Below the pieces are notes generated by a model. It saw only the letters and a program-made list of their open reading frames with translations. It did no database searches and was not told the origin of the DNA. A program made the position numbers and the translations under genes. Positions 7,793 through 16,434 of a DNA stretch of 35,974 nucleotides are shown here, in pieces (within the stretch, counting starts at the first letter, position 1; the number at the start of each line of letters is the position of its first letter). This DNA is from Acinetobacter sp. HR7 (GTDB taxonomy: Bacteria > Pseudomonadota > Gammaproteobacteria > Pseudomonadales > Moraxellaceae). The stretch is from NCBI RefSeq assembly GCF_000773685.1, contig NZ_JPQO01000185.1:1-35974 (forward strand). Reading direction: 5' to 3'.

Positions 7793-10543
7793 TTATTCAC
7801 TATCCAGTGCAAATACTGCACTTGGATCAATCAGTCTTTGCCATAACTTGCAAACGGTCTTTCGGGTATCGTGCCAGTCGCTTGCAGACACTTGCATGGA
7901 TTGATTTGCAAGGGCTAAACGATGGCTCTCAGCGCGTTCACGGAGATAAGCTTGAATCAGAGCAGTCGCATCGTCGCTGGATAAGCAACCTGATTTTGCG
8001 GCATCCTCAAGGATTCTTACGTTGTCAGAGTAATGAGCGAGATCTTTATTCGCCCCACTCCAAGCCAATACTGCATACTGTGCCATAAATTCGATATCTA
8101 CGATACCACCTGCGTCCTGTTTTAAATGAAAAATCCCATCTTTTTTCTGCTCTTTTGAAGAACCCAGATGGTCTTTCATTTTCTGGCGCATTTTCAGTAC
8201 TTCTTCACGTACATGATTGATATCCCGTTTCTGGGTCAATACATCACAGCGCAAAGTTTCGAATTTCTGGCGTAGCTGCAGATCTCCTGCAATCGAGCGA
8301 GCACGTACCAAGGCCTGATGTTCCCATAGCCAAGCGCTCTTAAACTGATAATGTTCAAATGCTTTTAGACTAGTGACCAGCAGACCTGCTTCTCCAGATG
8401 GACGCAGACGCGTATCAATCTCATAAACACGTCCATCCAGGGTTTGCGTCGTCATCAATGACATGAATTTTTGTGCCACACGCATGGCAAATTCAAAACC
8501 ACTGATCGGCTTCTGGCCATCCGTATCCGCCTGTTCATCCATATAATGAATAAACACTAAGTCTAGGTCCGAACCATACCCGAGTTCGATTCCTCCTACT
8601 TTACCATATCCGATCACCACAAAGGCAGTGTGATCGATCGAACAACGCAGCCCTTCAGCATCCAGCGGGAAACCATGCCTTTTCGCCACAATCTGATAAG
8701 CCAGATGCAGTGCGGCATTCACAGAAACTTCAGCAATCTCAGTAAGGGCATCGGAGACTTTCATTAATGGGCTTTCCGCCAGCACATCACTGGCAGCAAC
8801 TGCCAAGACATTGGATTTTTTAAACAGGCGCAGAATCCGCATCTGGTCTTCGACCTGATCAATCTCGATACGCAGCAACTGCTGACGTAATGAATCTTCC
8901 AGATCCTTACGCTTTGGCAGCTCAAAATCCATCGACAGGAATTCATCCAGCAGGACTGGATAATGGGTCAACTCTTCACAAATCCATGGACTCACTGTCG
9001 CCATTTTGACCAGACGTTGCAATGCGCCTTTGCTTTCAATCAGCATCACCAGATAGACCGTACGACGCAGTACCGACTCTACTAATGGCATCAAACGAAT
9101 CAGGGCAGTCTGTGGCTGATCAGATTGTAAAATCGCTTCAATTAGATAAGGCCAGAAAGTCTTCAGGCGCTGCATGGCTTTGACCGGCAGTTTTTTCAGG
9201 GTATTACTGTTCCAGAATTCATGCACCAGATTGCGCGAATCTTCATCCAATACCTGATTCAGTTGCTGTTCCAGCTGGGAAAAATTGGAGACCTGGGTTT
9301 CCGGGCCACTTTCCTTGATCAAATGTTCAAACTGATAAATGACCTTGGCACGCTTCTGGTTCAATACCTGCATGAAGTCATCCCAACTAGAAAAACCGAG
9401 CGTATCGACAATGCGCTGACGTGGCTCATCTTCTGTTGGCAAAGACTGGGTCTGCTGGTCATTCAGCGCCTGAATGGCATGCTCAACCCGGCGCAGGAAT
9501 AGGTAAGCATCTTCCAGGTCGTCTACCGCCTGTGCATCCAGCAGCTCCGCATTGACCAGATGTCGTAAGCTGACTAAACACTGCCTATCCTGCAATTCCA
9601 GCTTGGAACCACCATAAATCAGCTGAAAGACCTGAACGATAAACTCAACTTCACGGATCCCGCCAGCGCCGAGCTTGATATCATCTTCAATATTGCGGCG
9701 CTGTACTTCACGCTGGATCATGGCTTTCATTTCACGCATGGCAGCGAAAGCGCTGTAATCCACATAGCGACGGAACACGAAAGGACGGGTCATTTCCAAT
9801 AGGTCATGCCCTTCTCGACTTGGATTGACGATCCGCGCCTTGATCCAGGCATAGCGTTCCCATTCACGGCCGTGCTGGCTCAGGTATTTTTCTAGCGCCA
9901 TATGGCTGATCACCAGTGGAGAGCCATCGCCCCACGGACGTAAACGCATATCCACACGGAACACAAAACCATCTGCCGTAATATGATCCAGCAGATAAAT
10001 CAGTTTCTGCCCCCAAAGAATACAGAACTCTTGCACATCAATACATTTACGACCATCGGTTTCCCCCTGCTCATCAAAAGCAAAGATCAAGTCGATATCG
10101 CTGGATAAATTCAGTTCCTGCGCACCCAGCTTGCCCATGGCAATGACAATGAGGTCTTGCACCTTGCCGTTATAGCCAATCGGTTGGCCATATTTTTCTA
10201 CCAGAGGAATCCGGGCAAAATCTTTCGCTGCACAAATAGCTGCATCGGCAAAATCAGACAGCTCCTTTGTCAGAGTCATCACTTCAATCATCTGGTTGGC
10301 ATCCTGCCAGATCCAGCGGAACATCAGACGGTCACGCAGAATGCGTAGCGCACTCATCCATTCGGCTTCATCACTCAGACCTGCCAAAGTTTCCGTGACA
10401 TATTGATTAATTTGTTCAGTACTGAGTCCACCCTGAAAATGATCAACCGCATAATCCTGTTCCAGCAAAGCCACATATTTGGACAATACCTGTTCAGCAT
10501 ATTGGCTTGCCCTTAAGGTTTTCTGCAATTGTGCTTGATTCAT
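7793..10543 (-). CDS. glnE: Bifunctional glutamine synthetase adenylyltransferase / adenylyl-removing enzyme
   Basis: This 916-residue protein is close to E. coli GlnE (946). It has two nucleotidyltransferase domains. The N-terminal adenylyl-removing domain contains GKLGAQELNLSSDIDLIF and RVDMRLRPWG, then GAGGIREVEFIVQ. The C-terminal adenylyltransferase domain contains GYGKVGGIELGYGSDLDLVF, IDTRLRPSGEAGLL and DAGGIVDIEFMAQY. It adds AMP to, or removes it from, GlnA in response to PII and glutamine. Both catalytic DxD pairs are intact. ATG at 10543 sits directly behind a large hairpin (10547-10601) and has no strong Shine-Dalgarno. ilvE follows after 24 nt and may be co-transcribed. Confidence 0.97.
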   Translation of the reverse strand: MNQAQLQKTLRASQYAEQVLSKYVALLEQDYAVDHFQGGLSTEQINQYVTETLAGLSDEAEWMSALRILRDRLMFRWIWQDANQMIEVMTLTKELSDFADAAICAAKDFARIPLVEKYGQPIGYNGKVQDLIVIAMGKLGAQELNLSSDIDLIFAFDEQGETDGRKCIDVQEFCILWGQKLIYLLDHITADGFVFRVDMRLRPWGDGSPLVISHMALEKYLSQHGREWERYAWIKARIVNPSREGHDLLEMTRPFVFRRYVDYSAFAAMREMKAMIQREVQRRNIEDDIKLGAGGIREVEFIVQVFQLIYGGSKLELQDRQCLVSLRHLVNAELLDAQAVDDLEDAYLFLRRVEHAIQALNDQQTQSLPTEDEPRQRIVDTLGFSSWDDFMQVLNQKRAKVIYQFEHLIKESGPETQVSNFSQLEQQLNQVLDEDSRNLVHEFWNSNTLKKLPVKAMQRLKTFWPYLIEAILQSDQPQTALIRLMPLVESVLRRTVYLVMLIESKGALQRLVKMATVSPWICEELTHYPVLLDEFLSMDFELPKRKDLEDSLRQQLLRIEIDQVEDQMRILRLFKKSNVLAVAASDVLAESPLMKVSDALTEIAEVSVNAALHLAYQIVAKRHGFPLDAEGLRCSIDHTAFVVIGYGKVGGIELGYGSDLDLVFIHYMDEQADTDGQKPISGFEFAMRVAQKFMSLMTTQTLDGRVYEIDTRLRPSGEAGLLVTSLKAFEHYQFKSAWLWEHQALVRARSIAGDLQLRQKFETLRCDVLTQKRDINHVREEVLKMRQKMKDHLGSSKEQKKDGIFHLKQDAGGIVDIEFMAQYAVLAWSGANKDLAHYSDNVRILEDAAKSGCLSSDDATALIQAYLRERAESHRLALANQSMQVSASDWHDTRKTVCKLWQRLIDPSAVFALDSE

Positions 10544-10546
10544 TTT

Positions 10547-10601
10547 CAGTCCAGTCCCCTGTCATATTTTTTCTAGTTATAACAGGAGACTGACTGGACT
10601 G
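10547..10601 (-). promoter_or_regulatory. Long stem-loop in the glnE leader
   Basis: CAGTCCAGTC at 10547-10556 pairs perfectly with GACTGGACTG at 10592-10601. An inner stem pairs CCTGT (10558-10562) with ACAGG (10582-10586), leaving a 19-nt AT-rich loop. It lies in the 76-nt gap between the histidine kinase stop and the glnE start, 3 nt before the glnE ATG. No T-run follows on minus, so it is not a standard terminator. It could restrict ribosome access to glnE. Confidence 0.5.
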
Positions 10602-10619
10602 GGAATGCTTGGAGAGAAA

Positions 10620-11897
10620 TTAATTCTGTACTTTTTGAACGGCAGCAGGTTCAGGTACGGCCAAAGCCTGATGTTCATTAGTCGCTTTCGGGAGTAATAC
10701 TGTGAATGTGGTACCCTGACCTTCCTTAGAATCAACATAAATCTGACCATGGTTCAGATCCACAAAGCGCTTACACAGGACCAGACCAAGACCTGCACCT
10801 TTTTCTTCCGCGGTACCTTTAACGCTCACCACCAGATCTGGCTTGAACAGATTCTTCATCTGTTCCTCAGTCATGCCTAGGCCGGTATCCTGCACCTGGA
10901 TTCTCACCAGTTCATCTTCAGCTTCGGCGTACAAAATGACTTGCCCTTCCTGATTGGTCGGGGTGAATTTCAGCGCGTTGGAGACCAAGTTTTGCAACAC
11001 CGAGGTAATCATATTGATATCGGCATTGACTTTAACTCCTTCAGGAATCCGATCGATCAAGGCAATTTTCTTGTTCAAGGCCAGACTTTTTAGTACGTCA
11101 CAGACAATTTTACTGGACTGCTTTAACTCAAAATTAATTGGATGATAGACAAAGCGTCCACCTTCAGCCATCGCCCATGTCAGCAGACTTTCCAGTAGAT
11201 TATAGGTCGATTTTGCATTGTCATATAAGTATTCCGTAATACTCTGAATACTGGATTCATCCAATGTATCCCGCTCTTCTGCCAACACTTCAGAAAACCC
11301 AAGCAGGCCATGGAATGGTGCACGTAAATCATGTGCGATGATCTGGAAGAACTTGGTCTTGCTGAAATTCATCGCACATTGCTGTTCGTATAATTCTTTT
11401 AGTTCATTATAGTCTTCATGCAGGCGAATCAAGCCAACCAGTCCATCAGCAAACTCTTGCACCAGATTGATGTCTTCTGCTTCAAAAGCATCCTGTTGGT
11501 CATCAAAAAAAACTACATGGCCAATTGAATGGGTTTCATTGACTTTGAGATTAAAAGAAATGAAACGCTGATGTTCGACCCCATGAGTCCGCAAATATTC
11601 TGACATCTCGGCATAGACGGGATGTGTGCGATCCAGATAGATGTCATTTTGCAGATAGTTCAGCAGATTCAAATCTGGCGGTGTTTCAAAACCCCAAAAG
11701 CCAGTGTTAGTGGTATACCAGATATAAGGCTCTTTATGAAAACCCAGCAGGCATTTATCTACCTTGAGCAACCGACGTGCGACCTTAGAAAAAGTATGAA
11801 TCAGGTTATTACTAGTATGGACACCCAAAATCAGAGACAGGCGGCACGAGCTGAGCTGTTCAGTATTTTGACCTATCTCCAAAAGGTTAAGCTTCAT
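10620..11897 (-). CDS. Orphan cytosolic sensor histidine kinase (GAF-HisKA-HATPase_c)
   Basis: This 425-residue protein has no membrane segment. Residues about 25-160 look like a GAF sensory domain (VDKCLLGF, GHVVFFDDQQDAFEAEDINL). A coiled linker leads to the HisKA H-box FFQIIAHDLRAPFHGLLGF with phospho-acceptor His189. The ATPase domain shows the N-box LQNLVSNALKF, G1 VQDTGLGM, the F-box region LFKP and G2 GAGLGLVLCKRF. It should autophosphorylate on His189 and pass phosphate to a response regulator, but no receiver-domain gene is adjacent. ATG at 11897 has GAGG upstream. Lying 76 nt ahead of glnE suggests, but does not prove, co-transcription with nitrogen control. The stimulus is unknown. 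Confidence 0.9.
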   Translation of the reverse strand: MKLNLLEIGQNTEQLSSCRLSLILGVHTSNNLIHTFSKVARRLLKVDKCLLGFHKEPYIWYTTNTGFWGFETPPDLNLLNYLQNDIYLDRTHPVYAEMSEYLRTHGVEHQRFISFNLKVNETHSIGHVVFFDDQQDAFEAEDINLVQEFADGLVGLIRLHEDYNELKELYEQQCAMNFSKTKFFQIIAHDLRAPFHGLLGFSEVLAEERDTLDESSIQSITEYLYDNAKSTYNLLESLLTWAMAEGGRFVYHPINFELKQSSKIVCDVLKSLALNKKIALIDRIPEGVKVNADINMITSVLQNLVSNALKFTPTNQEGQVILYAEAEDELVRIQVQDTGLGMTEEQMKNLFKPDLVVSVKGTAEEKGAGLGLVLCKRFVDLNHGQIYVDSKEGQGTTFTVLLPKATNEHQALAVPEPAAVQKVQN

Positions 11898-12286
11898 CTC
11901 TGCCTCACATGGTTTTTTTTATTCGACCAAATTTATACAATCAATAACAAAGTATTTATATTGTCTCAACGACATAATCTGACATCAAGACCAAGTTATT
12001 AGCTTACATTTAACTACGTATCAGCGTGTTTTTTCTTTAAAAATTGTAAAACAAGTTTGAAATTACCTGTTATTTGTAAACTAACGAGCATGTCCACATC
12101 ATGATTATTTTTTGTACCACAGCAGCATGATAAGCACTAGCTCAGCATGTATCATTTATTCTATAGTTCTAACTAAAACCGCTAAAATGGCGGATTTAAA
12201 ACACTATTTATAAAATCAGCCTTATAATTCACTTTTCAACGCTATTTTGATTTTCTCCAATTTTTTCTTTTAAATGATTGTTCACT
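11898..12286. other. 389-nt AT-rich intergenic region
   Basis: It lies between the histidine kinase start and a small unknown ORF. It should contain the kinase promoter (on minus) and contains a weak terminator-like hairpin at 12175-12198. I see no convincing ORF, tRNA or known RNA fold. Confidence 0.6.
12175..12198 (-). terminator. Weak terminator-like hairpin
   Basis: CCGC (12179-12182) pairs with GCGG (12190-12193) around a 7-nt loop, with two further A-T pairs beyond a mismatch. On minus it is followed by TTTTAG. It is 88 nt past the stop of the small ORF at 12287-12475 and could end its transcript. Confidence 0.35.
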
Positions 12287-12475
12287 TTAAATAAATTCTG
12301 AAATTAATGTATTTTGTTCTGTGTGTATTTCTTGTAAAGAACAGAGCAACTGAGTGGCAAAATCTACCAATTTCTTGGAGACTGGTCGGAATTTAAGTTT
12401 CTTTATTTGTAAACAGCCGCTACAGGTCTCTTCAACCGCTTTACTTTGTTTCGGGATATGCTTTTTAGATTGCAT
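12287..12475 (-). CDS. Small hypothetical protein with CxxC motif
   Basis: This 62-residue protein is not recognised. It has a basic N-terminus (SKKHIPKQSKA), a CxxC (ETCSGCLQIKKLKF) at about residues 18-21, a third Cys at about 45 and no signal peptide. Codon use looks ordinary, ATG is preceded by a weak AAAGAA, and a terminator-like hairpin lies downstream. It sits between the darP terminator and the kinase promoter, so it would need its own promoter. The overlapping plus-strand frame looks like a shadow. It could be a small zinc-ribbon-like protein or a chance ORF. Confidence 0.42.
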   Translation of the reverse strand: MQSKKHIPKQSKAVEETCSGCLQIKKLKFRPVSKKLVDFATQLLCSLQEIHTEQNTLISEFI

Positions 12476-12515
12476 TAAAATTCTTTTTTCGGATCAATCT
12501 ATATCTCATACCCAT

Positions 12516-12543
12516 AAAAAAAGCGACCTCGAAAAGCCGCTTT
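12516..12543 (-). terminator. Rho-independent terminator of the rapZ-npr-darP operon
   Basis: On minus, AAAGCGGC (12543-12536) pairs with GTCGCTTT (12527-12520), including one G-U pair, around an 8-nt loop. It runs into a stretch of T (12522-12516). It lies 20 nt after the darP stop. Confidence 0.88.
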
Positions 12544-12562
12544 AATATTCATCCATTTTGCA

Positions 12563-13096
12563 TCAGTTATCTGAAATCAGCGCCACCTGCTGTACATAGT
12601 TAAACAGCTTCTGACGTGATGCTGCCAGCTCTTCTTCTGGTAACTGATTCTTGATATCGCGATGTACACGTAACACATGCTGACGCAAAGTATGACGCTC
12701 CGTCGCATTATAAATTTTGGTAAATTCATTAATCGCAGGATCACCATCTTTGATCAGACGATCTGTCCAACGTTGTAATTGTGCGGTCTTTTTCAACCCC
12801 TGTTTCGGGGTCAGATAAGACAGGATCACATTTTCATCTTCATTACGCAGAAGTTTACCAATACGCTGAAACTGGCGACGGCGTGCTTCATTGGAAGTAA
12901 TGGTCTGCACATCAAGTAACGCATCAATCAGACGCTCCTCGACAGGCAAATTTTGAATTTGTTTGACGCTCAGCTCTGCAAGCTGTGCGCCTAAAGCTGC
13001 CATTCGCTGGACAGCTTTTTTCTGTTCGGTTTTACTTGCACGTCCTTCTAAAGATTCAAAGTCTTCTTCAGTAAAACTGTGCGGTCGACGTGCCAC
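12563..13096 (-). CDS. darP: Ribosome biogenesis factor DarP/YjgA (DUF615)
   Basis: This 177-residue protein is the normal family length. It opens ARRPHSFTEEDFESLEGRASKTEQKK and is rich in charged helices. Typical DUF615 stretches are RRRQFQRIGKLLRNEDE, LQRWTDRLIKDGD and ATERHTLRQHVLRVHRD. DarP binds late 50S precursors and promotes peptidyl-transferase-centre maturation. The start is GTG at 13096, supported by GAGGCAG at 13104-13110 inside the end of npr; the intergenic gap is only 2 nt, so translation is likely coupled. A terminator follows, ending the rapZ-npr-darP unit. Confidence 0.92.
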   Translation of the reverse strand: MARRPHSFTEEDFESLEGRASKTEQKKAVQRMAALGAQLAELSVKQIQNLPVEERLIDALLDVQTITSNEARRRQFQRIGKLLRNEDENVILSYLTPKQGLKKTAQLQRWTDRLIKDGDPAINEFTKIYNATERHTLRQHVLRVHRDIKNQLPEEELAASRQKLFNYVQQVALISDN

Positions 13097-13098
13097 GA

Positions 13099-13368
13099 TT
13101 AATCTGCCTCGTAAAATTTTGCTGCAAACAGTGCCTGGATTTCAGACAAGGCTTTTTCCTCATCTGCTCCATCCAGCACCAGGCGTAAAGTTGTCCCCTT
13201 CCCAGCACCCAGCATGAGCAAGGACATGATATTTTTTGCATCAACAAGCTTGTCACCCTTTCCAATCTGGATATTGGAACGAAATTTGGTAGTAACTTCA
13301 ATCAGCTTGCCTGATGCACGCGCATGTAAACCCAGTTTGTTAATTACGTCAACAGTCGTATCAATCAT
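13099..13368 (-). CDS. ptsO: HPr-family phosphocarrier (NPr-like)
   Basis: This 89-residue protein starts [19 protein letters not shown]; His15 in LGLHARAS is the phosphorylated residue. The second conserved region is [11 protein letters not shown] with Asn at position 46, where Gram-positive HPr has the regulatory Ser, so HPr-kinase control is not expected. The start is ATG at 13368, which overlaps the rapZ stop as ATGA; longer in-frame readings into rapZ were rejected. Linkage to rapZ points to the nitrogen PTS (NPr) and not sugar transport. No ptsN, ptsP or rpoN gene is in the window. Confidence 0.9.
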   Translation of the reverse strand: MIDTTVDVINKLGLHARASGKLIEVTTKFRSNIQIGKGDKLVDAKNIMSLLMLGAGKGTTLRLVLDGADEEKALSEIQALFAAKFYEAD

Positions 13369-14216
13369 GACCAGTGCTTCATTTCTCGGTGGAGGACTTG
13401 AACAGACCATTTTGCCTCAAGCGCTTTTTTTAGTCTATCCACAATATAAACAGAACGATGCTGACCGCCGGTACAACCAATCGACACAGTAATATAGTGA
13501 CGATGCCCTTCTGCAAATGCCGGTAACCATTTGTCCAAAAAGTGGTAAATATCCAGGAACATTTCCTCAACCTGTTCACTCTGTTCCAGGAATATCTGGA
13601 CGGGTTGATCCAGTCCAGAATATTTACGCAGCTCCAGATCCCAGTGCGGGTTTGGCAGATGGCGTATGTCAAACACATAATCCGCATCTAAGGGAATGCC
13701 ATGCTTATAGCCAAAGGATTGTAGAATTACGATTAGGTTATCGGTCTGGCCCAGCTTGTGCAGCAAGGTATGCTTCAGGTCGTGCACACTCTTGTCTGTG
13801 GTATCAATATGCACAGTCGAACGCATCTGGATCGGTAGCAGCAACAGTTTTTCTTCTTCAATACACTGCGCCAGACTGTTAAAGCGCCCTGATAATGGAT
13901 GCGGACGGCGCGAGGCACTGAAACGTGCAATCAGTTCCTGATCTTGTGTGGTCAGGTAAATCACATCCACCGTGCCATGTTTCTGTAGCTGTTCAAAGAC
14001 ATGATCAAACTCTTGCAGATCGGCACGGGTACTACGGACATCCACACCCAAGGCTAACTGTTCCAAGCTATTTTCCTGATCCAGCTTGGCAACAATTTCA
14101 GGCAGCAATGCTAGCGGCAAATTATCGATACAGTAATAGCCCAGATCTTCTAGCACCTGCAAAGCAGAGGATTTACCTGAACCGGATTGTCCTGTGACGA
14201 TCAGTATGCGCTTCAT
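13365..14216 (-). CDS. rapZ: RNase adapter protein RapZ
   Basis: This 283-residue protein (E. coli 284) has a Walker A motif [11 protein letters not shown] at about 8-18 and a C-terminal domain with [16 protein letters not shown] near 246-261. In enterobacteria RapZ binds glucosamine-6-phosphate and guides RNase E to the sRNA GlmZ, tuning GlmS and so cell-wall precursor supply. Whether GlmZ exists in Acinetobacter is not visible here. ATG at 14216 has AAGGA 9 nt upstream. It lies 21 nt after panC and overlaps npr. Confidence 0.95.
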   Translation of the reverse strand: MKRILIVTGQSGSGKSSALQVLEDLGYYCIDNLPLALLPEIVAKLDQENSLEQLALGVDVRSTRADLQEFDHVFEQLQKHGTVDVIYLTTQDQELIARFSASRRPHPLSGRFNSLAQCIEEEKLLLLPIQMRSTVHIDTTDKSVHDLKHTLLHKLGQTDNLIVILQSFGYKHGIPLDADYVFDIRHLPNPHWDLELRKYSGLDQPVQIFLEQSEQVEEMFLDIYHFLDKWLPAFAEGHRHYITVSIGCTGGQHRSVYIVDRLKKALEAKWSVQVLHREMKHWS

Positions 14217-14237
14217 GCACTGCGATCCTTTCTATGA

Positions 14238-15083
14238 TTATGCAGAGTATTTTACCTGCAGATTGTCAATCAAACGAGTCTTGCCCAGTTTAGCGGCGAT
14301 GAATAGCACCACATCCTGATTAAACTCATCAATTTTTTGCAGTTCTGGAGTACGTGCTTCCACGTAATCCACTACGAAACCGGCGTCGGTAAGCGTCTGA
14401 CGAATACCTGCCAGTGCAGCATCCAGAGTCGCACCTTCATGCAACTGCTGTTCAGCAGCTTTCAGGCTACGGTAAATGGTCGGTGCAGTCTGACGTTCTG
14501 CTTCAGACAGGTAACCATTACGTGAACTTAAAGCCAGACCATCTTCCGCACGAGCAATTGGCACACCAATCACTTCCAGCGGAATATTCAGGTCCTGTAC
14601 AAACTGACGGATTACCGCCAGCTGCTGGTAATCTTTTTCACCAAAGAAAGCATAGTTTGGCTGAACGATGTTAAACAATTTAGTCACAACGACCGCTACA
14701 CCATCAAAATGGCCCGGACGTTGTAAACCACACAGGTCATTGGTGATATCCGACACGCTGATATTGGTCAGACGTGGCTTATTGCCATACATCTGTTCCA
14801 CGGTTGGTGCAAAGACAATGTCACAACCCACTTCAGCCAGCAATTGCTGATCCTGGTCTAGCGTACGCGGATAGTTATCGAAGTCTTCATTTGGTCCAAA
14901 CTGGATTGGATTGACGAAAATACTGACCACGACCACATCACACAGCTTACGCGCTTCACGCACCAGGTTGAGGTGACCTTGATGCAAATTACCCATGGTC
15001 GGTACAAAGCCGATGATCTTACGTGCTGAACGCGCCGGATTTAACGATGCTGCTAAACCTTGGATTGTTGTTTCTGTTTTCAT
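14238..15083 (-). CDS. panC: Pantothenate synthetase
   Basis: This 281-residue protein condenses pantoate with beta-alanine using ATP. The class I-like signature [16 protein letters not shown] (the HxGH element) lies near residues 27-42. Further family blocks are [54 protein letters not shown] and the KMSKS-like [12 protein letters not shown] at 15083 ([10 protein letters not shown]) is one base after the panB stop codon. A longer frame running back into panB was rejected because [10 protein letters not shown] is the usual family start. It is coupled with panB as a pantothenate operon. Confidence 0.96.
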   Translation of the reverse strand: MKTETTIQGLAASLNPARSARKIIGFVPTMGNLHQGHLNLVREARKLCDVVVVSIFVNPIQFGPNEDFDNYPRTLDQDQQLLAEVGCDIVFAPTVEQMYGNKPRLTNISVSDITNDLCGLQRPGHFDGVAVVVTKLFNIVQPNYAFFGEKDYQQLAVIRQFVQDLNIPLEVIGVPIARAEDGLALSSRNGYLSEAERQTAPTIYRSLKAAEQQLHEGATLDAALAGIRQTLTDAGFVVDYVEARTPELQKIDEFNQDVVLFIAAKLGKTRLIDNLQVKYSA

Positions 15084-15084
15084 C

Positions 15085-15894
15085 TTATAACTCAACCTGG
15101 AAGGTATGTTCAGGTGCAGGAAATGAGCCATCTAATACAGCTGCATGATAAGCCTTGAATGCATCCAGGATTGCATTGGCACCTGATTGTTCTTGCATAA
15201 AGTTACGTACAAATTTGGCAGTATGGCCGAAGTTCAGACCCAGCATGTCCTGTACCACCAGTACCTGACCATCAGTATCCGCACCGGCACCAATGCCAAT
15301 CACAGGAATGTCTGGAAACAGTTCAGCCACTTCTTTACCCAGCTGTGCAGGCACACATTCCAGCAACAGTAAAGCTGCGCCAGCTTCCACCACTGCCTTA
15401 CAGTCAGCAATTAGCTGATCTGCAGCCGCACGACTACGTGCCTGCAGTTTATAACCACCGAACACGTTCACAGATTGTGGAGTTAAACCTAAATGTACAC
15501 AGACTGGAATACCGTTACGGGTCATGACCTGCACCGTTTCAGCCAGCCAGGCACCGCCTTCCAGCTTGACCATCTGCGCACCGGCCTGCATCACCATACG
15601 TGCACTTTGCAATGCATCATTCAAGGTGGCATAGCTCATGAATGGCAGATCCGTCAGGATAAAGGCATGCTGGTTCGCACGACACACTGCAGCGGTATGA
15701 TAGGCCATATCAGCTACTGTCACCGGCAAGGTAGAATCATGCCCTTGAATCGTCATCCCCAAGGAATCTCCGATCAGAATGCTATCTACTTCGGCGATTT
15801 CCATGGCTTTGGCCATACTGGCATCGTAGCAGGTCAGGCAGGAGAATTTGCGGCCGTCCGCCTTGAATCGTCTTAAGTCACTCAGACTGATCAT
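15085..15894 (-). CDS. panB: 3-methyl-2-oxobutanoate hydroxymethyltransferase
   Basis: This 269-residue protein is PanB, which adds a hydroxymethyl group from methylene-THF to 2-oxoisovalerate, the first committed step to pantothenate. Visible family blocks are [24 protein letters not shown] (metal-binding Asp), [46 protein letters not shown] and [17 protein letters not shown] at 15894 has AGAGGA 8 nt upstream. It lies 54 nt after folK on the same strand and directly before panC. Confidence 0.97.
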   Translation of the reverse strand: MISLSDLRRFKADGRKFSCLTCYDASMAKAMEIAEVDSILIGDSLGMTIQGHDSTLPVTVADMAYHTAAVCRANQHAFILTDLPFMSYATLNDALQSARMVMQAGAQMVKLEGGAWLAETVQVMTRNGIPVCVHLGLTPQSVNVFGGYKLQARSRAAADQLIADCKAVVEAGAALLLLECVPAQLGKEVAELFPDIPVIGIGAGADTDGQVLVVQDMLGLNFGHTAKFVRNFMQEQSGANAILDAFKAYHAAVLDGSFPAPEHTFQVEL

Positions 15895-15948
15895 GAAGGT
15901 GTTCCTCTCTAAATTGAAGTTCTTGCGAACATGCCAATAACTAAAAAA

Positions 15949-16434
15949 TTAAAGATTCGCCCAGTTGGTACGATCCAGTACCGTGAGGGTCGATTGTTTT
16001 ACGATGTCCAGATGTTTTAATGCTTGTCCATTGAGCTGAAAATCAGCATTCAGATCCAGTAGTGGCAATAATACAAAATCGCGTTCCAACACACCGACAT
16101 GTGGCACAGTTAAACGCTCATTTTGGATACGTTCATCCCCATAGATGAGCAGATCCAGATCTAAGGTGCGTTCCCCCCAATGACGTAGACGCACCCGGCC
16201 AGCTTCCTGCTCAAAAGCCTGTAAACGATCGAGCAGCTCCAAAGGCGTCAGATCCGTAATCAACTCTGCCACCGCATTATGATAGTTCGGCTGGTCTTGT
16301 GGCCCCATCGGTGGGCTCTGGTACAAATGAGAAACTCTTACCCACCCTAAAGTGGCTAGCTTATGTACTGCATCTGCCAGAATCTGACGAGAATCCCCGA
16401 GATTACTGCCTAAACCGATATAAGTTGTAATCAT
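15949..16434 (-). CDS. folK: 6-hydroxymethyl-dihydropterin pyrophosphokinase
   Basis: This 161-residue protein is HPPK, which transfers pyrophosphate from ATP to the pterin in folate synthesis. It starts TYIGLGSNLGDSRQ and holds YQSPPMGPQDQPNYHNAV (pterin loop), the signature WGERTLDLDLLIYGDE with metal-binding DxD, and VPHVGVLERDFVLLPL. Length is normal (E. coli 159). Its ATG overlaps the pcnB stop as ATGA. The pairing pcnB-folK-panBC is common in Gammaproteobacteria. Confidence 0.96.
   Translation of the reverse strand: MITTYIGLGSNLGDSRQILADAVHKLATLGWVRVSHLYQSPPMGPQDQPNYHNAVAELITDLTPLELLDRLQAFEQEAGRVRLRHWGERTLDLDLLIYGDERIQNERLTVPHVGVLERDFVLLPLLDLNADFQLNGQALKHLDIVKQSTLTVLDRTNWANL

Noticed and set aside
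7807..10348. Several plus-strand ORFs of 60-93 codons inside glnE
   Set aside because: They lie antisense to a conserved gene, resemble no family and have no ribosome sites; they are shadows of GC-richer coding DNA.
11622..12002. Plus-strand ORF of 126 codons over the histidine kinase 5' end
   Set aside because: It overlaps the conserved GAF-coding region antisense, has a low-complexity C-terminal end and shows no recognisable motif.
13369..13410. Longer N-terminus for the HPr-like protein
   Set aside because: Canonical HPr sequence starts at MIDTTVDV, and that ATG overlaps the rapZ stop; the extension only reads rapZ in another frame.
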